Shown piece by piece: positions 44,557 through 57,195 of a stretch of 64,000 nt of DNA. The position numbers and the translations under genes were made by a program. The DNA is from Trichostrongylus colubriformis (lineage: Eukaryota > Nematoda > Chromadorea > Rhabditida > Trichostrongylidae). How positions within the stretch are numbered: the first letter of the stretch is position 1; each line of letters opens with the position of its first letter. Under the pieces are notes generated by a model, which did not search any database, was not told the origin of the DNA, and saw only the letters and a list, made by a program, of their open reading frames with translations. Where the stretch lies: the NCBI GenBank assembly GCA_963978905.1, contig OZ022258.1, positions 35,835,282 through 35,899,281 on the forward strand. The letters run 5' to 3'.

Positions 44557-44607
44557 GCATGCGTTTGTCTACCCGTCGACGACCTCGAGGGGTAGACAAA
44601 CGCATGC
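44557..44607. repeat. Perfect stem-loop next to the mariner
   Basis: GCATGCGTTTGTCTACCC (44557-44574) and its exact complement (44590-44607) flank a 15-base loop that itself contains GTCGAC and CTCGAG. It lies 65 bp outside the right end of the mariner. Confidence 0.8.
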
Positions 44608-44619
44608 TAGAGAAACTCA

Positions 44620-47110
44620 TATTCAGCCTAGGCCTGCGTTATTCGCGTCAATTCGTCAATTTAGAGCAGTGCGTGATTTTATCTTGGGTCATCCACAGGC
44701 AGCCTTCTTGGCAACATTCCTCTGCTTTTGTTGAACTGATGATTTCTGCAGCTTGCACAAATGCTCCACACACTCGCTTTTGCTCTTGTGTCGTTCGAAA
44801 GTTAAGGCAGCAAGCTTTCGGCTATTCGAGAGCAACCTATCTGTCCTTAGCAAGGGTACATTGCTATTGGCAGTAGGTTACATTTACATTAATCTAAAGC
44901 TAAATTTACAACCTAATGTGTGAATTTCGTCGCGCACAGCCACAGGGTTCGCCCATGTGCTGTTCGCATTTCTTCACCGACTCCGTTCCCCAATTTCGCA
45001 GAGTGAGGATCTCGAAACGTAGATCACTAGTCTCTATAGCAGTGCCTTTAGTGTTTACTCCTAGTTTGGTTCGACAACCCTAATTTAATTGCTCTCTTGT
45101 TATTTCGATCCTAGACTGCCGACTCAGCTTTGCATGCCAGAGTTGTTATGTCATACTAATTACTGTATAAATAAGACTGCCCAGACTTCGCCTTCGCTGT
45201 GCGGTGTAGAAACCGATAAAGAATTGCCACGTTTATTGAAAGTCCATTGAGGATTGTTAATTGTCATGAGGATCCCCTCATGACGATTCAAGCACTTCCC
45301 ATCGAATTCACGATGACGGCATGTTTCCGACAAACTTCCTTTTAATAATTGAGCACGTCCCTCGATGTTCACTTAGCTCAGAATCCTCTGTTCTTCTTCA
45401 CGTCATTGTGTTCTTTAGCTATAAATTACTTTAAGTTATAGCCGGTAGTTCGAAGAGGAATAGGTGAGAGCTGATGGAGAGAGTAAAGTTACGGAAGGGG
45501 CTGGGTTGACAGCCACTTATAAGATTTCGTGGAAATTTTCGCTCAAAGTTTTCAGAGTGAAATGTGTAGCTCATTACTAGTTCGAAGAAAGGCAAAAGTC
45601 CTAGCGCCCCCTCGTACCGCTTATTCTAAATAGATGTACAGCCTTGGCCAAAAATTAAAATTCTATCGATTTATAACGAAAAACCACAAAACTGCGAGGA
45701 AGCAACTTCGCGTGATTTTTTTAACTCTATGGCGGTAACTGTACCATCTCATGTCTGGTCATCTTACACCCACTCGGCGATCGTTTCTGAAAGCGGTGAA
45801 AGATCATTTCGGTAACTTTTAATAGGGATGGAGAGTCGTGGCAAAAATTCACCTCAACTCGCTGATTGACACAATGTGCATAGCAGCTCTAGAATCACAA
45901 AAGAAGTAGTTATATGACACGAGTATGACAGATACTATCCTACTGGTTTCTGACCACAAAATGCTGCATGGAATATTTACTACATGCATCGAACCAGTAA
46001 TCAACAGCAATGAAACTTGGACTACTCATGAACTTGAACAGATTAAATTACTAATGCGTCAGCATACATGAAAGAGCTCAAACCATCGCGTATCGACCAC
46101 TTCGTTTCTTGATTTCTCAGAAACTGGAAGATATGGGCAATGTGGGAAGTTGGGAAAAAAGAAGAAACAATTTACTGAAATTCCTGCGATCTCATGCTTT
46201 AAAATAGTAAGCTAATCTGCCTTGGGTGTGGGAACACGCTTCAACGTGAATGTTACGCGGTATTTTTCGGATTTTGATCACTGCTGCCTCTTTCGGTGTG
46301 AATGAAGCCTTGTCTCGTGATCGGTATCAGGTGTTATTTCGAAGATATCAATTACAAATGAGCAGTTGCCATATGAAGCATGAAGTCTTAATTGTGGTGG
46401 ACGGTTGTCAGTATAGCATAAGTGCATTTCTAATTCTGTCCAATAATTAAGTGGTTGTGATAAGAGGGATGATAGAGGAAAGTGATCAGTCACAGGGTTG
46501 TGAAAATAATCGGTCTTGGGTTGTCAATCTATGTAAGGTATGACTATGTTATCATTGCGATTACACCTTTCCACAGCTGTTATTAATTTGCCTAGTTATC
46601 AGCACATTCAGCGCACCTAGATGAGCAGGTGTCACAGCGCATCTCATCATGTGAGGAAGACGAATGGACGAATTGAAGGGATAGGACTTGTCGGCAAATT
46701 ACTCCAGGGAGGCACTCTTGGTTAGCGTCGAAAGGGAAATTGTGGCATGTGCGAAGAAAGAAATACAGATTTACACTTTCCGAATGAGAGAATCGTGAGC
46801 GGAGCAACCGAAAGTAGCGAAATATGGAGCTTGTGACGTTTGAGAATGCTGAAATAAAGGAGAAAACTTCGGACTTGGACCGCTTTCCAGGTCGCACTTC
46901 ATGCTTTCCGGGCATATGTGCTAGTCGATTACACTACTGAGACCCTTTTCACCATTACTGAGCTTCTTGATGCTATCATTCGTACTAGCTTACCAGCACT
47001 CGTACGCATTATATAACGTGTTGGACCGGTTGGCCATTATCGCCATCGAACCGTGAAGCTGAAAATTCAAGTAGACAATGGTTCAGATGTTTTAATTTTT
47101 AAATTTTTTT
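44620..47110. other. no gene recognised
   Basis: Overlapping short frames only. TACAGCCTTGGCCAAAAATT at 45638 resembles a Tc1-type terminus, but no partner end was found. Confidence 0.3.
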
Positions 47111-47112
47111 TT

Positions 47113-47407
47113 GGGGGCAGAGGTGGTATAGTGACGGGTGGCGCACACCTCAATCTCATGGTGCGGAGACTGAATCCCACATCAACGTCCGCACAGGCCA
47201 TCCAAGCCTTTCATACCTACGGGGTCGGCACATTGGTACCAGACCTGTTTGGGAAGATAAAAACACTGGCTTGTATATCGGCTGGCCATCGCAAGTCATT
47301 GCATGGGCCACAACACACTCACCAGCCACCACAATTCTGCTTGGATATAGAATGTGCGGCTCATCCCAGGAAGGGATTGATGAACGTCAGAAACTTCATC
47401 CTTTTTT
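47113..47407 (+). mobile_element. tRNA-derived SINE, copy 2
   Basis: GGGCAGAGGTGGTATAGTGA opens the tRNA-like head. The B box is degraded (GAGACTGAATCCC). The body matches copy 1 at 28746 throughout, for example TCTCATGGTGCG, ATCGGCTGG, CGCAAGTCATT, CACTCACCAGC and GGAAGGGATTGATGAACG. It ends in CTTCATCC followed by a T run. Confidence 0.75.
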
Positions 47408-47654
47408 CAAGACTTTTAATACCTGAGGACAATTGAGGACGAGGACTAGTTATTGCTCATCACTCAGCATCCCTTTCTAGACATTCAGACGCGGGCTGCT
47501 GCAAAAATCAGCCGCTGACAACAACGAGAACATCAAACACTTGTAGGACTAGTTTAATCAGTGGAATTCGCCGAAAAGGGTCAAATGTCATCTCTAGGGA
47601 AAGTCGGATATATCCGCCATGTCCGAAGAGACAGTGTGAAATGAACTCAAACCA
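47408..47654. other. no gene recognised
   Basis: Nothing supported in this short spacer. Confidence 0.3.
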
Positions 47655-47900
47655 TCCCTACTATAAATAAAATGCTTCCTTTGAATGCCCATCCGTCCTT
47701 CCATTCTCCCTCCTTCCTCAACTCCTGTCACGATATTCGACACTATGTACAAGAAGGACCGCTTTAAAAGTGGGGACAAGTTTGGGGTGGGTAGGGCACG
47801 GGACAAGAAGTAAGGGGCACAACCAGGTCATGCTCCATCCACGGTAGGCGGGGCGTGCCCTGGATTTTTCGAAATCACAATTGTGCACTCCTACAGCGAG
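47655..47900 (+). repeat. Helitron-like 5' end with one satellite-like unit
   Basis: A|TCCCTACTATAAATAAAAT starts the fragment. CTGTCACGATATTCGACACT, GTGGGTAGGGCACGGGACAA and GGCGGGGCGTGCCCTGGA follow in the same order as in Helitron B. No terminal hairpin or CTRR end is found downstream. Confidence 0.5.
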
Positions 47901-50745
47901 GAATCGTCAAAGGCTGCGATTGGGTTGTTCGATCGCCACTGAATATTGAGACTCGCCAAAAAGTGCAAACTAGGGTAGACATAGAAAAGGAAAGAGTGAA
48001 ATGGCCAACAACCCAGCAAACGGCATGTCCTTTACGTCATCAATTCTTGTCGTGGACGTGTTTTCGCCAAGACAGTGGAGGGGATGGAATGGTTAAGAGA
48101 AGCGCACCATGGCAAAAACGTGGGAGAAGCCTTTCAATGGTAGCTGCGTCTTTTATCGTCTCCTTGAACCCCACACTTTCATTTTTCATTTGTACGCAGT
48201 CCACCTCCAAGTAAGCGCCATGATACGAAGAAAATGTCTACCCAAGTCTTGAGTAACCGTATTACTTCATTGGAATTGAACGTAACGGTGCCAAATGGGG
48301 CGGGCACTGACCTTTGGAAAACGGTTCTCAAAGACAGCATTAGGGGTAATGTGGTTATTGAGAAATTTCTGGAAGAAGTTACTTACATGGAAACTATGAG
48401 TCTGAGGAGGCCATCTGTGACGAAATTCCGGTGGAAAGGTGCGCATCCGAGCTGTAGAAACAGGGCAAGGGATAGGAGCTGCCGCCTTTCGATAATCGAC
48501 TCCGCCTCCTATAGAGTGATACCTGCTCGGCTACGATGAGAGCAGCCAAGGACATGCGGTGAGATCGAAAGTATTGCATCGCGCTCTCGCAGTATCAGCC
48601 TGAAGCTCACTCCAGGGAAAAGATGCTCGTGTTCCCTCGTGTTTACTTGGCAGCATGCCAATTAAAATTTCGTTCGGTGTATCCGCCTCTTGACGGAAAG
48701 GTCGTCCGCGTTGAGGATCAACGAGGAAGGGGGTCCTCTTTCTCGGGTTTCTTGCCATTTCCATCAGTTTTTCTTTGTTCGATTTCTAGGCATCTCCACT
48801 TTCAGATTCCCTACTTCTTTTACTTTCGTCCGAATTTCCACTGATGCTGTCATTAAAGTAGTTTTTCACCGCTTTTCAGGCTCCATTTTAACTTGCCAGT
48901 AGTGGCAGTGAACTTGCTCAGCTTCCCTCTTAAGTGGTGTTTCTGTCAGTCATTAGCCACGTGTCGAAATTTCCACTGTCGAATTATTCTTGTGATTTAC
49001 AAAGGTTGCCTTTCGTTCATTCACTGCACTGTTCATTACTTGACATCAAAAGGTACAGTCTTTTGTGATAACAGAGCTATCAGTACCTATACTATCTTTC
49101 TCGGCTCGAGAACGGTTGCCAAGAACCCACAAACTGCCACCAGTTTACAAACTGCCACCAGTTTTGATTTTTGTATTTGTTTCTTGAGTCATCTTCAGTG
49201 CTAAGTGTTTCTGGAGGAGAGCGTGAACGCACGAATGTAGACCATTCCAAGCAGTTTTAGGAGGAGAAAAAGGGAGCGGAGTACGCCATCAGGACAGGAA
49301 ATTTACATGACCATGTGTGTCGTGCGATGATATCGTTGTCAATTGGTAGGAGTGCATTAGTGTTTGTGGGCTGGATCGAATATCCCTTGAATAAGTGGAT
49401 TTAGGATCCAGCCAATACGGACCCTTAGCCCACACCCACGCATGTTGAACGCCGCGACGCGAGCTTTCTGTCCTTGATATTGACGTGGTATTGATTTCTG
49501 CTCGGTACCTACAGAGCTCCCCTTCCACCTAGAAGTGTTACGATTTGTTAGAGACGTAGAGCCGCATTTTCTAGGTAAGCGTTCAGCCGATCTGGGACGC
49601 GTTGAGCAAAAAAATATATGAGCAAGTGAACAGCTCTGGCGCAACGGATACTGAAACGTCGTAGAGCATGAGAAAGTGAACATGAGGGGGCCGTTTGGAT
49701 AGATCACAACACTGCAACTCCATGTCATCAACTTCAGTTGATGAAATCAGCACCTGGCCCTAGTGACGCGATGGTTCTCTGACAACTAAGGAATGAGAGA
49801 TGGAATATGTACTTGGCGCAAACACAACAGCAAGGAAAGTAGGAGGGATGTTTCAGAAAGGAAGGTGGTAAATGGACATGAAATTGTAGGAAATAGACGC
49901 ATCTACTGCTAGCGAAGAGAAGGGAGTTTTCAAGGGGTTGGTAGATCTTATTTCCAAAACAGAAGACATTCGTTTCACAAGGTGAGTATTTTTGGAATTT
50001 TCTTCATAAACGCCGGCGCATTCGAATGTGCCTGAAGACACCAGAGCGGATAAATTTGGCACTTTGTGCAGTATGAGAGCAGGGCTGCCCAGCAGTGTAA
50101 CAGTAGAGAAAGAATAAAATGAGCAGAGGAAAACCAGAGACACCGAAGCTCCATACACTTTCTTCCTCTCGCGCACCTCTGCGTCACTAGCCAAGGGTAG
50201 ACTGCAGACGGGCGGAGCGTGAACAGCTAGCTGCCAACGAATCACCTTTTCCGCAGAACGATGTGTGATAAAGGTCAATAACATAGGACCAACTTCGATA
50301 TAGGTAGCAAAGCGTAATGTCGTCGGAATAAACTTTGAAAATCACAAACTGGTACAAATTTGAAGAGTGATTGGGCTGAATGCTCATGATTATGACGAAT
50401 AAGCAAAGCACAACGCAAATGGCTTTGAAGGCGTTAGCGTGCAATACAATGAGCAGTACCAATGAATCTTTCGCCCCTTTTTGAGCAGGCTGTTTATAAA
50501 ACTAAATCAGTGGGAAAAAGCTCAAAATACTTGTTCACTGTTGATTCAATACCACCGGTATCAATGGAAAAGCTGGTCCGTGGTCATAGCGTCAGTTGAG
50601 TTTAAATACAACGAACCTTCGGGCATGTTACAGAGTCCGGCGTGCGATGCGATGGGGAAATGAGTACCATTCAGGCTCGAAAGGTGCGCTAATCCCTGGA
50701 CAATCCTCACGGTACCTCAGCTGCTGAGCTACAGCTCAACATTTT
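47901..50745. other. no gene recognised
   Basis: Frames of 100-143 codons (48234-48539 plus, 49357-49731 minus, 49853-50284 minus) have no recognisable domain, and competing frames overlap them. None is called. Confidence 0.3.
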
Positions 50746-50823
50746 CATAAGACGACTTGCTGAAACGTTAGCCGAATACCAAATATCATAACAATGTCGG
50801 AGGCTCCACACAAGGGTATCACT
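50746..50823 (+). repeat. Hammerhead-like core repeat, copy 2
   Basis: AAGACGACTTGCTGAAACGT TAGCCGAATA, CATAACAATGTCGGAGGCTC and CACACAAG match copy 1 at 1918. The 5' CUGANGA box is lost here and the stem is shortened, so this copy could not be catalytic. Confidence 0.45.
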
Positions 50824-51849
50824 GAAAGACTATGGCTTTAATTCATAAATGCCATTCGTTGAGTGCTCTAAAAGCAGCGGGCAAAGTGACCTGTAGAGAC
50901 TTGGGCTGCTAATGAGTACACGTTATGGTAGGGAAGAATGACTGTTCAAGCAGACGACATCAACAGACGATTGGAGAACAGCGTGGTACTTAAGTAGCAT
51001 CTTCTTCCACAAGCGAATATATGTTAGGTGATATAGCAAATGAATTGAAGCTGAATCCCCGTGGTTCTCAGAGGTAAGGGATGCGCGCAGCTGCGAACTC
51101 ATTCACCTCATCAGGGGAAAGATTTGTGGGCATAGTAGTAGTGACACTACTAATACTAGACACGAAGACACTGGAACCGTCGCAGTCTGATTAACTACTT
51201 ACAAAGGAACATCCCATTTCAAATGAATGAAAACAGCACGGCTAAGTACCCGCAACTCGTGAATAATCGAAAAGTATTCGTCCCCAAAGAATTGCATCGC
51301 CATTGAATTATTTTCCGCGAACATTTGAACAGGGGAACACAGAAGTATTCTTTGCTGGTTCGATGAAGTTTCCAACATTCTTTATTGGCAACGATAGATC
51401 CACAGAGATTATGCAGTGAAGAGGTGGTGCTTTCAAATCACACAAGCCTCTGGAACCTAAACACCACCAACGCGTATAACATCACACAACTTTTTTGAGA
51501 CCTTAAACAAAACCACAGTTCTTCGGAGGCTTTTTGAATTTCGAAGATTCCATTGTTCTTCCGCCTTTTGTGCGTGCTGACGCAATACTGTGGCATGCAA
51601 CTGTTGGGTGATATATGTACTTGACTTTCACTTCAAAATACCCAGTCAATAAGTGTGAACCACGATCGAATCGGCCACAATCGACAGTTCTGGCACTTTT
51701 TCAGTAGGAGGAAAGGGGCATGAACGTGATACACTTGTTTATAGCAGGCCGACTTATAATTTTGAATTCTTTCACCCTCTTGACCTTTTAGCCTCTTGCA
51801 GCGTTTGTAGGTGTCGAGGTGCTCTGAGCTTTTCGTTTTCTAGCACCGC
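50824..51849. other. no gene recognised
   Basis: No supported feature. Confidence 0.3.
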
Positions 51850-52285
51850 TTGTATGCTTCCTTCTTCTTTCTTAGGGAGTTCTGTAACAACGTCTACTAG
51901 GAGAGGTCTGGGTTGGGTGGTGAATTCCTTTCTTGGCAGTACCTTGATGTCCTACACGGCTTTGAGGGCAGATCTTCTTATGAGTATGTGGTCGACTTCC
52001 GTTTTGACTCCCTCTTTGCGCGAAGTACGTGCTGCAGACCGCTAAGTCGTGGGCCGTGCCCAGGTCCAGTATTCTTTCTCCAGCGTTTCTTATGCCCAGC
52101 CCTTTGTATCCGTGCACTCTTTCTAATCCATTCTTATCTCTGCAGACGTGACCGTTCAGACCCCTGCTATGGCGAGGTAATCTCCTTCCGAAACTAAGCT
52201 GCTGGCATCGTTCAGGCCAAGGAAGAGCCCGTCCTTCTCATGCTTGGAACAACCGGTTTGCGGTGCGTACACAGTTATTCCTTCA
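51850..52285 (-). pseudogene. RTE-type AP endonuclease fragment
   Basis: On the minus strand, ITVYAPQTGCSKHEKDGLFL..SEGDYLAIAGV (52285 to about 52160) is the conserved YAPQxGC block of RTE endonucleases, ahead of the GDLNGH box (decayed). A second frame, GYKGLGIRNAGERILDLGTA HDLAVCSTYFAQRGS (52110-52000), is the following block. The reverse transcriptase is missing. At its 5' side it is cut off by the C-run and Helitron-like sequence at 52286. Confidence 0.7.
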
Positions 52286-52302
52286 CCCCCCCCCCCCCCC
52301 CC
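52286..52302 (+). repeat. 17-base C run
   Basis: Uninterrupted C homopolymer at the exact junction between the RTE fragment and the Helitron-like fragment. Confidence 0.95.
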
Positions 52303-52480
52303 GTCTGCCACAAAATTAGGAAGTTCATGAAAACCAACTTGCGGAGATGGGAAAAAGTTTGGGCCCGGTAGGGCATAGGACGTAAGCAAGGTGCGCACAT
52401 GAACCAAGCTATCCATCAAAGGTGAGAGGAGCGGGCATGCAATACTTGGTCCTCAGCCTAGAATTGTTGAATACCATGGG
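52303..52480 (+). repeat. Helitron-like fragment without its 5' end
   Basis: GTCTGCCACAAAATTAGG, CATGAAAACCAACTTGCGGAG and CCCGGTAGGGCATAGGA resemble the start of the first unit of Helitron B (CTGTCACGAAATTAGG, ATGAAAAACGACCTGTGCAG, GGTAGGGCATGGGA). The terminal TCC..TATATA part is replaced by the C run. Confidence 0.5.
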
Positions 52481-53224
52481 ATTGAATATGTTTTATCTCA
52501 AGGTTAATCTATGGAGCTATGGTGGATTAGACTAGCTGCAGACTACCATACTACCACCATGCTCACGAGGTTGACCCATATAAGCTCGATCCCTGTTCAT
52601 TGTACATTTTGTCGTTAAATGTCATACAGAATCAGATTCTCATCATATGCCACGATGCGACCAAGATCTAGGTCGTTTCTATGCCGAAGAAGACTGTATG
52701 AGGATTTTGCGAGGTCTTGCTTACTCGTTTTGTTCCAGAAACTTTACAAGATTCCTATTCTTTTTCCAACGGAAACATTACTAAGGTTGGGCTGGAAAAT
52801 GATTCTTACATGGTATAAAGAACTCTAGCGAACAGCGAAAAAATTATTCAAAAGTTGAATGTCGAAGACGCGAGACTTTCCGGACTACAAATATTACTTA
52901 CTAACCTAGCAATATCACTACCGAGTTCATTTGGTGAAGAGAAGCCGCGAACACAAACAACCAAAAGCCCGCTTTCAGCAAAAGTAACCAGGTACATGTA
53001 AAGAAGTGTTCGAAATGTCACAAAGAAGAAGCATGAACGCTTTGAATGAAGTTTGTTCTGTAAATTCTTCGAGCCCTATCGAAAGCGGAGCCCAGGCGCT
53101 TTATCCTTGCATTTACTTTACAGTCCAGTCTACGTCACTATGGGATAGTGCTGCAGTTTCCATATCATCGTAGCCAAATAGCTGGCTCGCGTCCCGAGCC
53201 TTACCAAGCCCGAAGCAGGGTCAC
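52481..53224. other. no gene recognised
   Basis: No supported feature. Confidence 0.3.
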
Positions 53225-53301
53225 GCGTCCAGTTGAGGGAAATTTTCAAAAAATACGACCCCCCCAAAAAAGGAGCCCCCAATACGACCCCCCCCCCTTT
53301 C
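53225..53301 (+). repeat. C-tract repeat, partial copy
   Basis: CCAGTTGAGGGAAATTTTC leads to two AATACGACCCCCCC tracts (about 53255 and 53282). It lacks the hairpin found in the complete copies. Confidence 0.5.
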
Positions 53302-53709
53302 TACAAACTATGATATTATGGACACACATTGACTCATGTCCATCAATGGGCTGTGATTGAATAAAAACTGAATCAGTAATAATGAAGGCACGAGAACTGG
53401 ACAAGTCTAGAAATGATCCGAAGGGGCTCTCGATCAAAAAAACAAAAAAAACAAAAGACTGTTACCTTTGAAGTTTCGTTTCAGGCGACGGGCGACCGCC
53501 CGTTTCGGGCGACGTGCGAAGCGGTCGCGTTGGAGCGCGTTATCTTATTATCACCCCATACTAAATTCCGACATTATTAAAACACTTCAAACTTTACCTA
53601 GAGCCCATCTTTCAAGCAGCTGTGACCTGTTTTCCCAATAACTTTCTTAGACCTATCTATTGACTACTTGCTTTCCCTTATGGTTGCTTAGTTCTCGATA
53701 TGGGTTTCC

Positions 53710-54068
53710 AGTTGAGGGTTAGTTGAGGGGAATTTCGGAGTGTTTCACTTCAAATGACCATAACTTCCTTCAAACTTAACTACATGAGTTCGTTTGAGTG
53801 AAGCAGAGTCTGCGAGGTTTTTGCTTTCGAATGACTACCTGAGCTATGCCATACCTCTGAAAGGAAGCAAGTTATTTTGAGGGAAGCCAGTTGAGGGCCA
53901 GTTGAGGGGAATTTCGGAGTGTTTTACTTCAAATGACCATAACTTCCTTCAAACTTAACTATATGAGTTCGTTTGGGTGAAGCAGAGTCTGCGAGGTTTT
54001 TGCTTTCGAATGACTACCTGAGCTATGCCACATCTCTGAAACGAAGCAAGAAAAATTCAGAAAAGCTA
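53710..54068 (+). repeat. Tandem duplication, 179-bp unit
   Basis: Two units start AGTTGAGGGGAATTTCGGAG at 53721 and 53900 and stay nearly identical through CATAACTTCCTTCAAACTTA, GAAGCAGAGTCTGCGAGG and GACTACCTGAGCTATGCCA. Divergence is only a few percent, so it is a recent duplication. Confidence 0.9.
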
Positions 54069-54657
54069 GTTGAGGGGACCTTTTTTTCGTCGAATTTACG
54101 AGATCTTCCCCACGAATCTTCCCAAAAATCGATTCATTGTTACTGAAATTTTTCCAGCATGCATCCTTCGCTCTCGGAGGCCTAGTGGGAAGGCGAGAAG
54201 CGTCGGTCAGCTTCTCTGTGGGATGCGCCATGCATGAGGATTTCATCCACATTCTCAATATACAAACGTTTCTCCGGCCCGCATAGTGGCCGCTAACACT
54301 AGATTACGTACTTGCGATCGTAGTGAGATACGAAATAAGTCCATATCATCTAATTTTTCGTTTTCATCCCATTGTTTCTGGACTGTCCATTCACGGTGGT
54401 ACCCGTTTATAGATATCGCTTTCCACGGTTAATCGGTGAATTTCGGAGGTGTCTCTGTACGTGGTTTCGGTGTCAGCGGGCCAACAAAAGGGCTATTGGC
54501 GTTCACCGGTTTCGTTGCGGATCGCGCCATGCATAAGCTTCCATGATGATTAAGTTAGTCTAGTTTGGGTTCGAACCCAATTAGTCAGTTTTATCAATTT
54601 TCCCTTACACTTTAGACCCTCAGCCTGAGAAATTCTGTTCATCACTGCTAACCTCAA

Positions 54658-54735
54658 CAATTACGACCCCCCCTCCTAGCGGACCAAATACGACCCCCCC
54701 CTGTTGAGGATTCCTCAACGGAGGCTTGACCCTGG
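54658..54735 (+). repeat. C-tract plus hairpin dispersed repeat, copy C
   Basis: TTACGACCCCCCC and AATACGACCCCCCC are followed by hairpin GTTGAGG-ATT-CCTCAAC (54703-54719) and TGACCCTGG. It is the best-preserved copy. Confidence 0.65.
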
Positions 54736-54739
54736 CCCG

Positions 54740-57186
54740 AAGTCTAATCAGCATGTTTGTGATAACATTCCAGTCAATCAATAAGCAAACTACACAAGGT
54801 GTTCGATAATTTATGAAACAAAGCATGAATATGAACAATGAACCTGAACAACGGACGATACTGTGCCATCACGTGGTCGATTTGTAGGTACAAGACACAA
54901 AGCCACAAAGAAATCGCACGATGATCTTAATGTGAGGTATGCTGTCCCGCAGCTGGAGTGTTCGAGTGCAGGACTTCTGAACGCGGTCTCCCTGAAGTTC
55001 TTTCTCACTTATACCAACGAATTGACATTAGGAAGAAATCGAATCTTTGATTTTTAAATTTCAAAACAAGGGATCGGTCGTTCGGAGTGGCCAGAGTTGT
55101 CATGAGACACGCGGCAAAAGCTGTTGCATGTGTAACACATGCGCTGGACAACTTCCAAACTTTTTCCTTTTTCTTTTTTATTTGAGTTTATTCGAAACTT
55201 CTTTTCTTTGAGAAATGGTGCAATCTACGGAGCGTTCGATGAAAGAAAAATTAACGTACCTAGATTATTGGTGCCCGAGACAAAATCACTGGAAAAATCC
55301 GTACCACGCGAGGGCTCCTGGTCGAAGTTGGCGCTCTTGTAGCTTAACAATGAAAATAGTATCCAATGAAATAAAGCGATTAGAAAAATATACACCATGT
55401 CACACGAGAGATATTCGGAGGCCTCCGGTCGCAACGCAGACTATGTAGTTAGTAGAGGTACATATGCGGCAGCAATGGGCTTAGGGGCTTAGGCTTCCCA
55501 GGAAAAAGCGATTACAGCTAATTAACGATCATGGATTCAACTCCCAAGTTTCTTTGTGTAGCAGGAGCGTATTCTGCACAAATATACAATTCCAACCATC
55601 CGAAATTGTTGATAGATCAGTTGGGTGAAGCAACTACCCAAATGTTTGTAAGGTGAACTCGAGGAAACTGTATGGAGTAGGGCAGCTATTCGAAAACCCT
55701 AGCCTCTATTTATTACTTGTAACTCAAACTTGGGACCTTTCCCCTATTGCAATAACCTCAGATGTTGGGGAAAATTTCCTACTAGGGAAGTGGAGGGAGT
55801 TCATCGAAGTTACACATCACTCCGACATTCGCATCAAGCATGTCCCAAATCATGCCCTTTAGGTCCAAAGGTAGTAATAAATAAGGTGCTGAGATGAACA
55901 TTGACTGCACGTGACACACTCACTGTCACTCTTTCCTTTCTTAAGAAGTGCTCCTCGCCTTTCCACCAACTTCCAACCCTCCATCTTTTAAAACAAGTAA
56001 ATATAACGAAAGGAAGTGTTGGTGACACGACTTGAAATGATGAAGAAGTTTGAAACTTTTTCGCTCACATCCATTTGCTGTGACTCATCTTTCAAACGTC
56101 ATCAGCTCAGATCTTTGTAAAAGCTAATTTTCATTTTTCTTATGTGAGTGGGTTTTTGATCCCATCTGAGACTTGCCTAAATACACAATCTGCCCTACTG
56201 GCCATAAGTCTCACTAAAGGTCCATAAAGATCTTACACGATCTGTCACTATGCTAACATTATGTACATGCATTGGGGAACTACTCATCCAGTTTTCTACT
56301 TACTTACGTCAATTAGCGGGAACGAGATTTACAATGGATTGCCATCTAATGATTGTAATAAGCAAAAAACGTACTGATTTCTTGTTTCCAGTGATTTGCT
56401 GTCCATACTGCACCCCTGTAATTTTTCACCGATCATTCTGACGAATACAGTTGAATGCAGCGAATACGAAAGCAAACCGTTCACTACAGTAAATCAAGCA
56501 TATACGTAGAACGGTGGTACAATAGTACGCTGCCGCCACTTATGTACAGCCGTGACCCCTACATCCAATCCTGCTTTTGTGAAGCATGGCTTCCATCCTC
56601 CCGTATTGATCAAGGCCGTTAGAGATACTGGCTCAATCACTAACCACTAGGCGGCTTCAATGAATCCCTAGTTTGTCATATGAGCACCCCTAGTTTCTGA
56701 TATGAGCGATCGAAATTTCCCAAGGTTCACTCCTAACATGTGTTCGTTAGCGCTCGCGTTTGGCACTTCGTACATAATCGAAATAGAAGATGTGTACACG
56801 ACTGGAGAAATCAGACAATTTCTGTTCTCCAATCATAGAGCCAATCATGATCAGATATTCTTTCTAGTGTTCCACAAACTCACAAATCGAGCAAACTTAC
56901 TTGGACCTCTTATTATGCCGTTTTGGAGGCCGAAGTGGAGCTGATGGTTTCCGGTTTGCATTTGCGACATTCCCTAGAAGTAGGATTAGCAAGTGTGATA
57001 CACCTTTTGCCATCCCAACATACAAATATCTTTGACTTCTCAATCAAGAAGCTCGGTGGTTGTGAGCTCTCCCTCAAAGCTTAAGTTTTAAAATAAGAAT
57101 AAGATTGTGATCACAAAGAACGTAAGAAATATTCAAAAGCATTGTTCCGCGCAGTATTACAAGTTCAGCGTGTAAAAACAGTGTAC
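54740..57186. other. no gene recognised
   Basis: Several 60-80-codon frames on both strands, none with a domain or convincing splice sites. Confidence 0.3.
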
Positions 57187-57195
57187 ATAATTTAT

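Noticed and set aside
45638..45662. Tc1-like terminus TACAGCCTTGGCCAAAAATT
   Set aside because: No matching inverted end or Tc1 transposase fragment was found within several kb; similarity is short.
49853..50284. 143-codon minus-strand frame
   Set aside because: Protein composition is unremarkable, no domain, and overlapping frames of 70-91 codons exist; not enough support for a gene.
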